DNA of 64,000 nt from Tetragonia tetragonoides (Eukaryota; Streptophyta; Magnoliopsida; Caryophyllales; Aizoaceae), in NCBI GenBank assembly GCA_038025085.1, contig CM076146.1, positions 16,590,001-16,654,000 of the forward strand, written 5' to 3'. The number at the start of each line of letters is the position of its first letter. Within the stretch, counting starts at the first letter, position 1. A program made the translations under genes and the position numbers. Shown piece by piece: positions 1-11,336 of the stretch. The notes under the pieces are model-generated. The model was not told the DNA's origin. It worked only from the letters and a program-made list of their open reading frames with translations, and did not search any database.

Positions 1-1230
1 GACATAGGGTTTGAAGATGAGGTCGAGAACGATTTGGCAACGAGCTCTGCTGCTCGCGTTCTGAGATTTTCAGATTCATCTGGGCATCCCACGCCTAATT
101 GCACGGGTGGTGTGCTGCAAACCTCTCCGATTCAGGAAAAACACCCGATACAGGAAGAGCAACCTGCAACCCATGCTGACATCTTAAGAGGTAACAGAAA
201 CCCTGAATGGGGATTATCTCTCTCGTTTTTTCCTCCTATATTGCAAGATGGTAATATGATTGTGAAATTGGATGAAGCTGCAATTAAATCCTAGGAGAAA
301 ATATGGAATAACGCAGTTATTGGCTATGTTTTGGCTGATTCTCCAACATTCAATGATATGTTAAAATTTGTGCAAAGTGTTTGGACCTTTGTCAAAAAGC
401 CTAGGGTTTATATGCATGAACAGGGCTATTTCCTCTTTCGATTTGAATCCAGTGCTGATCGAGATAGAATTCCGCAATCAGGCCCTTTTTATGTCAATAA
501 TAGACCTCTGATTGTGAAAAAATGGACAGCTGATTTTCAATTCAATCCTGACTTGATTAGAGTATTTTCACTATGGGTAAAATTCCCTAGGCTTCTTATT
601 CCTTACTGGGTTGCAGAGAATCTAAGTAGAATTGCATGTTTTGTTGGTAAACCCATACACACAGATGCTCTAACAGCAAAGCAGGATAGATTGGCTTTTG
701 CTAGAGTGTTAATTGAGGTTGATGTCTCAAAACCTTTGCCTACAAAAATGCCAATATACAGACCTAATGGTACCTGGTTTGAGCAGCTCATTGATTATGA
801 TTGGAAACCAAAGTTTTGTATTGACTGTACAAAATTTGGGCACTTAATTGGAGAGTGTAATTTGCAACCAATAGTTATGCAGGATCAACAACAAGTTGCT
901 AGAATCAAGCAGGAAACCACTATACAAAAAAGAACTCAACACCAAGTGTGGGTGGAGAACAGACCAATCCAAGCGCCAACTGAGAACATACCAAAGACTA
1001 CATTTGCTACACCTGCTGAAGCACAAATTGTGGATAAAGGTAAGCAGATTATAATATACCATGGTTCATCTAGTAGCTCAGCTCTAGAACTGGAACCTGT
1101 GCAAGAAAAGGAAAATGTGCAAGTTGAGCATGGTAACAGTTTTGGCATTCTGGAAACATACAGTGAGTGTGTTAGAGATATTCAGGAGAATGGGAGGTAC
1201 TGTCAACACCTAAATCCCAATCCCCCATGA
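1..1230 (+). pseudogene. LINE ORF1, DUF4283 and zinc-knuckle nucleic-acid-binding protein
   Basis: The frame is open from base 1, so the true start lies outside the window. It is interrupted once, by TAG at 292-294, and otherwise runs to TGA at 1228-1230. The part after the stop has the DUF4283 fold seen in plant LINE ORF1 proteins (roughly 310-780: WNNAVIGYVL, then GYFLFRFES). A CX2CX4HX4C knuckle (CIDCTKFGHLIGEC) lies near 820-860. The tail is hydrophilic and low in complexity. ORF1 proteins bind element RNA in the retrotransposition RNP. The TAG probably replaces a Trp codon of the DUF4283 domain (inference from the family pattern). The ORF1 stop overlaps the ORF2 start as ATGA. Confidence 0.85.
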
Positions 1231-4200
1231 ATTTAGTTTCCTGGAACATAAGAGGGCTTAACAAGCCCAATAAACAGAAAGTAGTGAAAGCTTTCTTGCT
1301 CAAGAATAAAATCCATTTATTTTCTTGTTTAGAAACTAGAGTTAAACAAAGAAAATCACAAAAAATTGCTGATTATATTGCACATGGCTGGATTTTTACT
1401 TACAACTCACAAAAAATTGTTGATTATATTGCTCAAGTAATTTATACTCATTGCCAATTTATTCATTGTTTGATTAAAGACAGGGCTTTTGACTTTCAAA
1501 GTTATATATCTTTTGTCTATGGTCTTAATTCTATTGCTGAGAGACTTTTGGTTTGGAGAGATCTTTCATCTTTTTCTCTGACTGGACATGCTTGGCTCTT
1601 GGTGGGAGATTTCAATGCAGTTCTTTCCATTGAAGATAGGGTCAATGGGGCCCAAGTTCATGAGGCAGAAACCAAAGATTTTCAGAAATTTATTGATGAT
1701 CAGAGTCTCTTTCATATGAAGACTAAAGGATGGCAATACTCTTGGTCCAACAAGCAGTCAGTTCAAGATAGAATTTATAGTCACATTGATTGGGTCTTGT
1801 GTAATGCGCAATGGATGCAGGAATATGGTAGTATTGAAGGAGATTTTATGAATCCTATGGTGTCAGATCATACTCCAATTTTCATTGCAACTTATATCCC
1901 TCTCTCACAAGGGGTAAGGCCTTTTAGATTCTTGAACCCTACTTGATAATGCTGATCTTTCACATGTAGTGCAGGAAGTCTGGAACACCCCAATTCAGGG
2001 GTTTACCATGTTTCAAGTATGGAAAAAGCTGAAGATTATTTCCAAGAAGACAGCCATGCTACATCATAGCACATATAGAGTTGCTGATAAGCTGAAAAAT
2101 GCACAGCAGAAATTGGACATTATTCAGAGTCAAATGATTTCTGATCCTCTAAATGCTAGTCTCATTGCTCAAGAAAGAGACACTTATAGTGATATTAGTC
2201 GCTGGGAGGATGTCAATGAGAAGGTTCTTAGACAACGATCCAGAGCTAACTGGATTAGAATGGGTGACCAGAACACAAGATTTTTCCATGCTCACCTCAA
2301 AGACAGAAGATCCTCCAATGGTGTCACCTCTATTTATAATGAAGATGGCAGGAAACTCATTGATCCTACTTGTGTACGGCAGGAGTTTATTGATTTTTTC
2401 CAGAAGCTTATGGGGACTTCTACTCAGACAATGCCTTCAATTGATCTTGATATCATCAGAGACGGGCCTACTCTTTGCTTGACACATCAACAACAATTGG
2501 TTTCTGAGGTTCAAGACAGACAAATCCAGAAGGCTCTTAACGATCATCCAAGTGATAAATCACCAGGTATTGATGGGTTCCCTGCTGAATTCTTCAAACA
2601 TTTTTGGCATATTATTTGTGTTGACATAATGCTTGCTCTTAAACAATTTTTTGCTTATGGAAAACTTCTCAAGGCTGTCAACTCTACCACTGTAACACTG
2701 ATTCCCAAAGTTAAAAATCTCACCGTCAAAGAATTCAGACCCATTGCATGTTACACCACAATCTATAAAATAATAGCTAAAGTGCTGACTAACAGACTGA
2801 AATTGGTTGTGGATTTATTGGTTGGTCCTGCCCAATCTGCGTTTATTGAGGGTAGACATATATTGGATAATGTTATCCTTAGTCATGAATTAATAAAGAG
2901 TTACACAAGGAAGGGATTATCACCCAGATGTATGCTAAATTTTGATCTAAGGAAGGCGTATGACTCAATAGAGTGGGGATTCATGAAAATGGTGCTGCTG
3001 GAATTTGGCTTTTCTTCAAAATTTATGTCTTGGGTAATGGCCTGTGTTACATGTGCTAGTTATTCTCTGATAATCAATGGATGTCTCACCCCTACTTTTC
3101 AAGAAAAAAAAGGTATTCGTCAAGGCGACCCTATGTCACATATCTATTTGTATTGGCGATGGAATACCTCAATCGATCCTTGAAACAACTCAAGAAAAAT
3201 CCAGCCTTCAGATTCCATCCAAGGTACAAGAAATTAGGCATAACTCCTGTATGCTTTGCAGATGATCTACTAATGTTGTGCAGAGGGGACAAGGAATCTG
3301 TAAACCTCCTGTTTCAAGCTTTTAATATGTTCTCGCAAGCCTCGGGTCTTCAAGCTAATATGGACAAGAATTCCATATATTTTTCTAGGGTGCCAAGAAG
3401 GGTCCAGGAGGAGATTGCAAGCTCACAAGGGATGATTATTGGCTCTCTTCCCTTCAAATACCTAGGTATTCCCCTCTCTTCAAAGAAACTTACAGTGATG
3501 CAATGTAAGCCACTCATTGAGAAAATTGTTGCAAGGATAAACTGTTGGACTTCAAAACTTCTCTCATATGGAGGCCGAGTGCAACTTATAAAAAGTGTCT
3601 TGTTTGGAATGCAAACTTATTGGTCCCAAGTATTTGTATTACCTAAAAAAATTATCAAGTTAGTCACTGCTGCCTGTAGAACCTTTCTATGCACAAGACA
3701 GGACTCAACGTCCAAAAGAGCCCTAGTAGCATGGGAAAAAATCAATACAGCTGCCATATGTAAGCTACTATGGGCTATTGAAATGAAGAAAAACAGGCTT
3801 TGGATTCAATGGATACATACATATTATCTAAAGGGAGCTTCTATGTTCACAGCAAGAGTCCCACAACAGGCATCATGGGTTGTCAGGAAAATCTATGAGG
3901 CTCGAAACTGGTTTGATAGCAGCACTGATCTAAGAGCACTCTTCACCAAATTACGCCAGCATGGTAAATTCAATATCAAGCATGCCTATTGTTCCCTAAT
4001 CCCTGACATACAATCAATGAGATGGAAAAGGTTAGTGCAAATTCCAGGTTTATTACCTAAGCACAGATTTATTTTGTGGCTTAGCCCCCACGGAAAGTTC
4101 ATTACTGTAGACAGGGTGCTGGATTGGGGATTAAACATACCTGCGGGGTGTATGTTGTGTGACACAGGACAAGATGAAAATTTGGAGCATCTTTTATTTC

Positions 4201-4544
4201 TTTGTCCTTTTTCTGCTTCCATATTGAAGTGTATATTACAGTGGTTTGGCATCGTTAGAAACCTGCTCAGTTGGCAGCATGAAGTTGAGTGGATAATCAG
4301 CAAACTGAGGGGGTGCAGACCCAAAACATATGTTCTTGGCTTACTTTTTGAAGCAACAACTTATCATATATGGATTGCAAGGAACAACAAGAGATTCCAA
4401 CAGCGCACCACCACGCAGAAGCAGATCATTTATGACATTGTTCGTGATTGCACTGTAGAGGTCATAATTTCCCTAAGTGGAACAATGTATTATCTTTGCT
4501 TAATAGTTATCCTTCTTGTTGATTTACTCTTAGTTGTAAACTAG
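1227..4544 (+). pseudogene. LINE ORF2: endonuclease, reverse transcriptase, zf-RVT
   Basis: The ATG at 1227 overlaps the ORF1 stop. The N-terminal endonuclease/exonuclease/phosphatase domain (1227-1940) shows SWNIRGLN, a catalytic ETR motif, GDFNAV and SDHTP. The frame is lost at about 1935-1950 and resumes after it. The non-LTR reverse transcriptase (about 2540-3600) has the NFDLRKAYDSIEW block, GIRQGDP and an FADD catalytic box near 3258. A second frameshift at about 3135-3145 splits GIRQGDP from the FADD box. A C-terminal zf-RVT domain (about 4030-4220) keeps the Cys/His pattern CMLCDTG...HLLFLCP. Together these domains nick target DNA and prime reverse transcription. An in-frame 26-bp direct repeat (1356 and 1407, 51 bp apart) distorts the endonuclease middle. 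Not functional as it stands. Confidence 0.9.
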
Positions 4545-4650
4545 AGTAACAGTGTCCTTGTAAAGACTGGTTGGTAGAGTCAAAACAACCAGATGTGCTT
4601 CATGGTTACTTGGTTAATAAAATCCTTCTTTTCTTGACCCAAAAAAAAAA

Positions 4651-7630
4651 GGGTGAAGTGATTCACCTTTGTCATGTGATGGATACGAGTCACGAGACGG
4701 AAGCTCCGCAACCTATTCCTGTAGTTTCCGAGTATGCTGATGTATTTCCTGAAGTGATTCCCGAAATGCCTCAACAACGCATTATCGTCTTCACGATCGA
4801 CCTAGCTCCAGGTTCTGCACCATTCTCGAAAGCACCGTATCGTATGGCACCTACTAAGATGAAAGAACTGAAGACATAACTTGAGAACTTGTTGGAAAAG
4901 GGATACATACGTCCGAGTGTATCGCGTTGTGGTGCTCCTGTTTTGTTCGTGAGAAAGAAGGATGGTAGCATGAGACTGTGTATAGACTACCGAGAGTTGA
5001 ACAAGATCACGATCAAGAATCGATACCCACTTCCCAGAATTGACGATCTATTTGACCAACTGCGTGGAGCGTCTGTATTCTCAAAGATAAATCTAGAACA
5101 GGATATCACCAATTGAGGATTTCTGAGCCTGACATTGTGAAGACCGCGTTTAGGACGAGGTATGGGCACTATAAATTCACTGTGATGCCTTTTGGGTTGA
5201 CGAATGCGCCTGCGAAATTTATGGACGTGATGAACCGTACGTTCCATCCTTACCTAAGCCAGTTTGTTGTAGTCTTTATCGATGATATTCTAATTTACTC
5301 GAAGAACGCTGAAGAGCATGAGCAACACTTGAGAAATGTTTTAGAGATCATACGAAGACATCAACTTTACGCCAAGTTGTCTAAGTGTGAGTTTTGGCTA
5401 GAGATTGTATCTTTCTTAGGACACGTGGTGTCTAGGATGGTGTGGCCGTGGATCCAGAGAAGATTCGAGTTGTTACAGAATGGCCTAGACCAACAACCGT
5501 GACCAAAGTTTGGAGTTTTCTTGGATTCGCTGGCTACTATAGAAGGTTTGTAGAAGGTTTTTCAAAGATTGTGCAACCTATCACAAATTTGATGAAGAAA
5601 ACCACAAAGTTTTAATGGTCTGACAAGTGCGAGACTGCTTTCCAAGAGTTGAAGAAACGTCTTACAAGTGCGCCGATTTTGAGTCTACCTTTTGGAACAT
5701 ATGGATATGAAGTCCACAGTGACGCATCTAAGCATGGCTTAGGTTGTGTTTTGATGCAACACGGCAAGGTCGTGGCTTATGCCTCAAGACACTTGAAGAA
5801 GTACGAGGATAATTACCCTACGCACGATTTCGAACTTGCTGCTGTCGTATTCGCTTTGAAGATTTGGTGACATTACCTATATGGTTCCGCAGTCAAAATG
5901 TTCATTAATCACAAGAGTCTCAACTACATTTTCACGCAGAAAGAGTTGAACATGCGCCAAAGGAGATGGCTAGAACTCTGACGGAGTACGACATTGATAT
6001 TTAGTATCATGAAGGTAAAGCGAATGTAGTGGCTGATGCTTTGAGTAGGAAGACTCGACATACCCTAAACATTGCTTTAGTGCTTCCTAAGGAGATTATA
6101 TGTGACTTACAAAGCCTCGAGGTGGAGATTGTGTTTCAAGGTAACGTTCAATGTACCTTAGCACATATGACTGTTCGACCAACTTTACTGGAAAAGATCA
6201 AGGATAGACAAGGTGGTGACGAGGATCTTCAGCGGATTCTGCGTCACAAAGACGAGAGTAAGTCCAAGGACTTCATTATGGGCCAAGATGGAATTTTGAG
6301 ATTTCGAGAATGTGTTTGTGCACCCAATGACCCAGCTATCAAAAGTCATATTCTAAGTGAAGCTCATAATACGCCGTATTTTGTACATCCTGGTGGATAC
6401 AAGCTTTACATGTATCTTCGCCAAGTGTTTTGGTGGAAAGGCATGAAATAAGAAGTCACTGAGTTCGTGGCGAAGTGTTTGACATGTCAAAAGGTCCAGA
6501 TCGAGCACAAGAGACCTGGTGGAAGAATACAATCATTGGAAGTTCCTACTTGGAAATGGTATTCGATTTCAATGGATTTTGTCATGGGTTTACCTTTGAC
6601 ACAAAAGAAGAACAATGCTATTTTGGTAGTCGTAGATCGTTTGACGAAGGTCGCGAGATTCATTCCAATGAATGACACTTGGGTAATGGAGAAGCTAGCT
6701 AACGCTTATGTCAAGGAAGTCATGAGACTTCATGGTGTACCTGAAGATATTGTTTCTAATCGAGACTCGAGATTTCTCTCTCACTTTTGGGATAAACTAC
6801 AAAAAGCTTTCGGAAGAAAATTGAAGTTTCGTACCGCTTTTCATCCTGCGACGGATGGCCAGACCGAAAGAACGATTCAGACTCTGGAGGATATGTTTCG
6901 AGCATATGCCCTCGAATATAAAGGTTCATGGGATAAACACATTTCGTTGATCGAATTTTCTCACAACATTAGCTATCATTCGAGCATTGATCGAGCACCA
7001 TATGAAGCCTTGTATGGTAGGAACTGTAGATCGCCTGTTTGTTGGAACGATATTAGTGAAACCGCAGTCTTGGGTCCTTATATTATCAAGCAGGCCGTCG
7101 ACATTGTGAAGGTGATTCAGACAAAGATGCGAAGTGCACAAGATCGCAATAAATCGTATGCAGATAGAGGTCGTAGACCTGAAGAAGTTGAGGTGGGAAG
7201 CAACATACTTTTGCGAGTATCTCCTACCAAGGGCGTTATGCGTTTTGGTCATAAGGGGAAGTTATGTCCTCGTTACATTGGTCCTTACGAGATCCTAGAA
7301 AGGATTGGTAAGGTTGCTTATCGTTTCGCTTTGCCTGTGGAACTTGAAAAAGTCCACAATGTGTTTCACGTCTCTCAACTGAAGCGATACGTACATGATC
7401 CAACTCATGTCGTTCAACCTGAAACGATCGAACTCGATGAGAGTTTGACGTAGGAAGAACGTCTAGTCAAGATCACTGACCGAAAAGAGCACTCTACTCG
7501 AACAAAGACTGTTTCGATTGTGAAAGTAATTTGGTCCCGTCATGGTCAAGAAGAGGCAACATGTGAAGCTGAATCCATGATGCGCGAGAAGTACCTAGAA
7601 CTCTTTATCGAAGGTACTAATTCCATTTGA
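4651..7630 (+). pseudogene. gypsy A pol: RT, RNase H, integrase, chromodomain-like tail
   Basis: Domains in order: RT (4651-5400), with [26 protein letters not shown] and the catalytic VVFIDDIL; RNase H (5640-5960), with [13 protein letters not shown]; the H2C2 integrase finger (6370-6490); and the integrase core (6550-7000). The tail ends EEATCEAESMMREKY, typical of chromoviruses. Breaks include stops at 4877 and 6449, a frameshift just before GYHQLR (about 5100), a frameshift near 5440, further shifts in RNase H, and TAG at 7451. The second integrase aspartate region reads SNRDSRF where the sibling copy at 49.3 kb has SDRDSRF, so a catalytic Asp is replaced by Asn. Inactive. Confidence 0.88.
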
Positions 7631-7650
7631 GTTTCGGGACGAAACCCTTT

Positions 7651-7896
7651 TTAAAGAGGGTAGAATGTCACGCCTAACAAATTTTGTGTTTTGTTTACCG
7701 CTTTGCACGAGTTGCATGTTCCAGCATTGCATGTTACATTGCTAATCGACTTAGATTACGACCATATTACTCGCATTGCGTTGTCGTAGTCCTAAAATCG
7801 CTTTATACCTTCGTATGGGTAAACTCGTTTTGTTTTGAGAAGTGATTACTTCATGTTTCAAGTTTCGGGACGAAACTTCTTTTAAGGAGGGTAGAA
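7651..7896 (+). promoter_or_regulatory. Two polypurine tracts ahead of the gypsy A 3' LTR
   Basis: The purine run TTAAAGAGGGTAGAA (7651-7665) is followed by TGTCACGCC. A second run, TTTAAGGAGGGTAGAA (7881-7896), is followed by the true LTR start TGTGATACC. The same doubled arrangement occurs in mirror image in the element at 45516-56509 (48167-48183 and 48391-48408). The LTR-proximal tract is the expected plus-strand primer; the role of the other is unknown. Confidence 0.7.
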
Positions 7897-8001
7897 TGTG
7901 ATACCCCAATATTTTATATAAATATAATATCGATTTATAATTCTTTTATAAATAGTTTTGGAGATTCAAATCGTATATTTAATAAAACCAAATTAATTAC
8001 A
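7897..8001 (+). repeat. Truncated 3' LTR of gypsy A
   Basis: Begins TGTGATACCCCAATATTTTA and follows the start of the LTR at 10602 for about 100 bp, including TTTATAAATAGTTTTGGAGA, then diverges. The remaining ~2.5 kb of LTR is absent. Confidence 0.8.
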
Positions 8002-8311
8002 CCATGAATCTGACATGAACCATTATTATAGCTCATTTTGCTTCAAATATTAGTTTATTTCAATCCTTGAAATAATGACTAATATTACTATGTAATATTG
8101 ATATTTGAGTTTGATCTAGTAGTTGATTGTGTGTAACATCCAGCTCACTATTTCAGTATTATTTAGTTTAATTTTTTCAAATGGTATTTCAGTGGATCTT
8201 TGTCTTAAGAGGTGCGTAGTTCACAATGACATATTTACGTATTTCATTACAAAGGGAGCTATGTTGAGTGTTGGCTTCCATGGAAATGTTTGTATGAAGC
8301 AACAATTTAAG
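8002..8311. other. Intergenic, nothing recognised
   Basis: AT-rich sequence between the broken gypsy LTR and the possible MITE edge. A 69-codon + strand ORF at 8123-8332 has no recognisable motif and is probably chance. Confidence 0.5.
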
Positions 8312-8617
8312 GGGACATTTGGTTCACACTAGAGAAAGAGAAAGATATCCAAAAACGAAAATAGGGGAAAATGAAAGGAAACAAGTTAATTACTCGTATT
8401 GGTTGGTACATCCATAAAAAGGAATCAATTTTTTATTTAAAATTTCTACCAGTGAACATTAAGGGAAAAAGATGTTACTCCTAATCTCATATAATCATTT
8501 TTTTTACACATATTACAATAAGAATCCCTCAAAAAATAAAGAAAAATGGAAACTAGAAGGGAAATACTAGCAATAAAGCACTACTTCAACAAAACGTAGA
8601 GAGATAAACAGTTCTTG
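8312..8617. mobile_element. Possible MITE, left half
   Basis: Starts GGGGACATTTGGTTCACACTA. The right half (42419-42722) ends in the imperfect inverse, GGGGGCGTTTGGTATAGGTTA when read on minus. Such GGGGNCGTTTGGT termini are typical of small plant DNA transposons. Removing element X would leave a non-coding unit of about 610 bp. Flanks are TAA on the left and TAC on the right, an imperfect target-site duplication, so the call is tentative. Confidence 0.35.
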
Positions 8618-8622
8618 CTTGC

Positions 8623-9043
8623 TGATAGAGATATAAATAATCTAGGATTTTTAGTAAGGAATCGAGGAACAATTTATAGAAATTCAGAGGGAGCACGTTA
8701 ATGGAAAAGATGCCTGAGATAATCCTATGGGTTTGCAAGTATAGAGATAGGTTAGAAAAAGTACGGAAATGAGATTGTTTTCATTTGATTTTATGATTGA
8801 TGAAAATATCACTACTCTTAAGTGCAGTATATATGATCTGCTGACACCTTACAATCATTCCTTACTCATTAGGACCGCTCACCACTAGGTACAACAGTAC
8901 GCGGCTACTTTCTAAATAACAAAATTAGCATCAAAACAGCATTAAAGGGAATAAATGGAAAATACAGAAATGCTGCTACTGAAGGAATTGACATGTGCAG
9001 CTCACATGCCAATTTACTCGAGGTATTATTTTTGCTCATACCA
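8623..9043 (-). repeat. Element X 3' LTR (left)
   Basis: Homologous along its length to the split right LTR, with scattered substitutions and small indels. The edge at 9043 is followed by AATCTCCCTCG, which on minus is the purine tract CGAGGGAGATT immediately before the LTR. The 5-bp duplication CTTGC precedes it at 8618-8622. Confidence 0.8.
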
Positions 9044-10601
9044 AATCTCCCTCGTTTAAAGACCTTTGAGCTCAAGGGTGCAAGTTTTGCACAATCGCGA
9101 GTTAAAATCCTTGAGGTACTCTTTCCTTGATGACGAACAAATGCCAAGGAAATGTTTCCACCGGGGTCATACACAAGAACCAGAAAAACATGACCAAACC
9201 CTGACTCAAAATCAGTTATGATCATCAGTATATTGCAATCCCAAAGCAAGTCACTTGTAGCTATTTGTATATCTTTAGGATCAAAAGGTAAGGTGACCAT
9301 GATCTCGCTACCCAAAGAAAGTTAAGATGGTTAGCCTTTGTAACCAGTTTGCCCACATTGTTGTCCATTTCATACTCAAGTGGTTTGTACAACACAAATT
9401 CCACATGATCTGAAACCATGACAATGGTTGTTTTCCTTGTCTCCATAAGGTCATTGGTGTCAGACACTTTTCTTCCATATACTGTAACTTCAGTCTCATT
9501 GCTAAAACAACCTTAGAGCTTTTCACTTGTCCCTTGGTCCGCAAATTCTTACACAGAACCTTCCAACAGAGAGTAACCTCATTTTTTTTCTGTAACACTA
9601 GATAGCTTATTAATAATATACCACTGAAAGTATCCAGGTTCTTCCATCCATAAGAGCTCTAATAAAAGAAAACTCAGTAATTTATAACAGTACCTAGCAT
9701 GAGGTAGACAATTGATGGCATAAGTATGACTATTCCCATTTAAAGTATGTCAATTAGGTACCCTTTCCACTTGAATCAACAGCAAACTATTCACATTTAA
9801 AGTATGCCAATTAAAATGACTATTCCCATTTAAAGTATGACAATTAGGTGCTGCCACATAGAGGCAAATGGCACATCCTTCCTCAACTAAAGCCCAATGG
9901 GTCCATTGAGCATGGATTGTGGGAACTGACTCCTTATAGATAAATAGGATACCTTGCCCACGTATAACTTTGATATACTTGGAAATGTGAATTCCTGCCT
10001 CCTTTAAGCATCCATGATAAGCACCAAGTACAGTACCCTTTCCACTTGAACCAACAACAAACTCAAATGGAGCTGACAATATTAGTCTACTAAGCATGAA
10101 ACATAATTATTGAGTCCAAGAACCACCAATAATTTTTATATCAGCTACCATATTCCACGATGTATCAATGACTGCACTTTTACACTTTTGTTGATTCTTT
10201 ATTTGCATCTTGTCACTAGAAAATATTAGAAACCCATATGAAAGACCAAACATATTATTACTCCCTCCTTTGCATGATCTTTGGCCCCAAAGATCAAAGT
10301 GTAAGTACCGATGCTCAATCTCAACGTCATAAATTAATTCCCATTTTATATGACACTCCATTATTGATCATATGTTTGTAATTCTTTCCCACATGCCTCT
10401 CAAGTAGAACCTTAGCTTCCTTCATATTTGTGAATCCATTAACATAGCATGTGGTACTATGTAGGGTCCCAAAAATACCACATTTACAAATTCCAGGGTT
10501 AAACACAATCATACTACTCAACCACCGTTCACTAGTAACATGGGCTATGATCAAGAATGTTAATACGCAAACCAAATCACAAGCTGCTAGACCCTGCTAC
10601 T
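9044..10601 (-). pseudogene. Unrecognised coding remnants in element X (3' part)
   Basis: Several overlapping minus-strand ORFs read as one broken gene from right to left: 10575-10327, 10361-10107, 10097-9750, 9467-9261 and 9315-8905. The first begins with a hydrophobic stretch (VCVLTFLIIAH) that could be a signal or membrane segment, followed by a Cys-containing region (GICKCGIFGTLHSTTC). Later pieces include APFEFVVGSSGKGT. I do not recognise the family and see no gag, protease, RT or integrase motif. A transduplicated host gene is one explanation and a diverged element protein another. Frameshifts or unspliced introns separate the pieces. Confidence 0.45.
9729..9847. repeat. Three copies of a ~28-bp repeat
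   Basis: CTATTCCCATTTAAAGTATG and its variants recur at about 9729, 9786 and 9820, each followed by a form of NCAATTA. A nearby 30-bp stretch (GGTACCCTTTCCACTTGAAT) is also repeated at about 10035. This points to local duplication inside the element X cargo. Confidence 0.7.
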
Positions 10602-10909
10602 GTGATACCCCCAATATTTTCTATAATTATTATATTGATTTATAAATGATTTATAAATAGTTTTGGAGATTAAATAGTAATTATATTCAAGGATTCGATT
10701 TATTCAATTAAAGCCATAATAATATTAATTATTAATATGGGACTTTCATAAATTGCATTTATTAATTTTGAGGAGTTTAATTAAAATGATTTATATATGA
10801 ATAAGAATTATTCATATAGTTTTAATTAGTTTTAATTAGCAATTTAAGTCAGAAAATTATTAAATAAATTCCTAAACCTAGTAGTCTTTGACTTGGGTTG
10901 ACTGAGGGC

Positions 10910-10917
10910 CTATATAA
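10910..10917 (+). promoter_or_regulatory. TATA box of the gypsy LTR
   Basis: CTATATAAGG follows a GC-containing stretch and precedes a pyrimidine-rich leader. It is conserved at the same place in the sibling LTRs on minus (47831-47839 and 56169-56178), so it is the likely core promoter of the family. Confidence 0.65.
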
Positions 10918-10969
10918 GGAAAATGTGAGACAATTGATCAGTTTTGCAAACTGAACCAAAACCCTCAAA

Positions 10970-11336
10970 TCTTTCTCTCTCACTCACATTCTCTCTCTCC
11001 TTCACCCTCACTGGCCTCCCTCTCTCTCGCCTCTCTCCACCGGCTCTCCTCGCCGGAAACAACCGTCGGCGTCGCCCCCTCTGTCCCGCCGGTAACCCTC
11101 TTCTTCTCCCTCTCTCTTTCTCTCTTTTTTTCTCTTTTTCTCTTTCCGCGGCTTTCCCCTTCGCGCGACCTCACGCGCGGCCGCTTGGTCGCCAGACCAC
11201 CACCTGACCACGGGGCCGACGCTCAGGTGGTGACCGGCAGGTGGCCGACCATCTGCCGCCCCCTTTCTCTCTCTCTTTCTTTCCTTCTCTCTCTCTGGCA
11301 TTCTCTTTCTCTCTCTTTTGCGAACTCTCTCTCTCC
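10970..11336. repeat. CT-rich tracts in the gypsy LTR leader
   Basis: Runs of CTCTCT/TTTCTC at about 10972-11035, 11100-11150 and 11265-11335 lie downstream of the TATA box, followed by a GC-rich CCGGCGACCACC block. Equivalent GA tracts occur in the minus-strand LTRs (17700-17800, 47380-47460, 47690-47775, 55755-55830, 56060-56115). The long ORFs across these tracts are low-complexity artefacts. The tracts probably form the 5' leader of the element RNA. Confidence 0.7.

Larger units (their letters stand above)
1..4650 (+). mobile_element. L1-like LINE, 3' part, broken
   Basis: Non-LTR retrotransposon running in from the left edge. It has ORF1 (DUF4283 plus CCHC knuckle), ORF2 (endonuclease, reverse transcriptase, zf-RVT), a short 3' UTR with AATAAA at 4616-4621 and a 10-base poly(A) at 4641-4650. 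The sequence then switches abruptly to gypsy pol, so the LINE inserted into that older element. Its 5' end and upstream target-site copy lie outside the window. One nonsense codon in ORF1 and at least two frameshifts in ORF2 show that it is dead. Confidence 0.93.
4651..8001 (+). mobile_element. Ty3/gypsy element A, 5'-truncated by the LINE
   Basis: Pol begins mid-element directly after the LINE poly(A). It runs through RT, RNase H, integrase and a chromodomain-like tail to two polypurine tracts and the first ~105 bp of a 3' LTR (TGTGATACCCC at 7897). The LTR start matches the reverse complement of the LTR ends at 48166 and 56509, so this is the same family as the copies at 10602, 15917 and 45516. 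Homology to the LTR stops near 8001. No second LTR for this copy is in the window. Confidence 0.88.
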
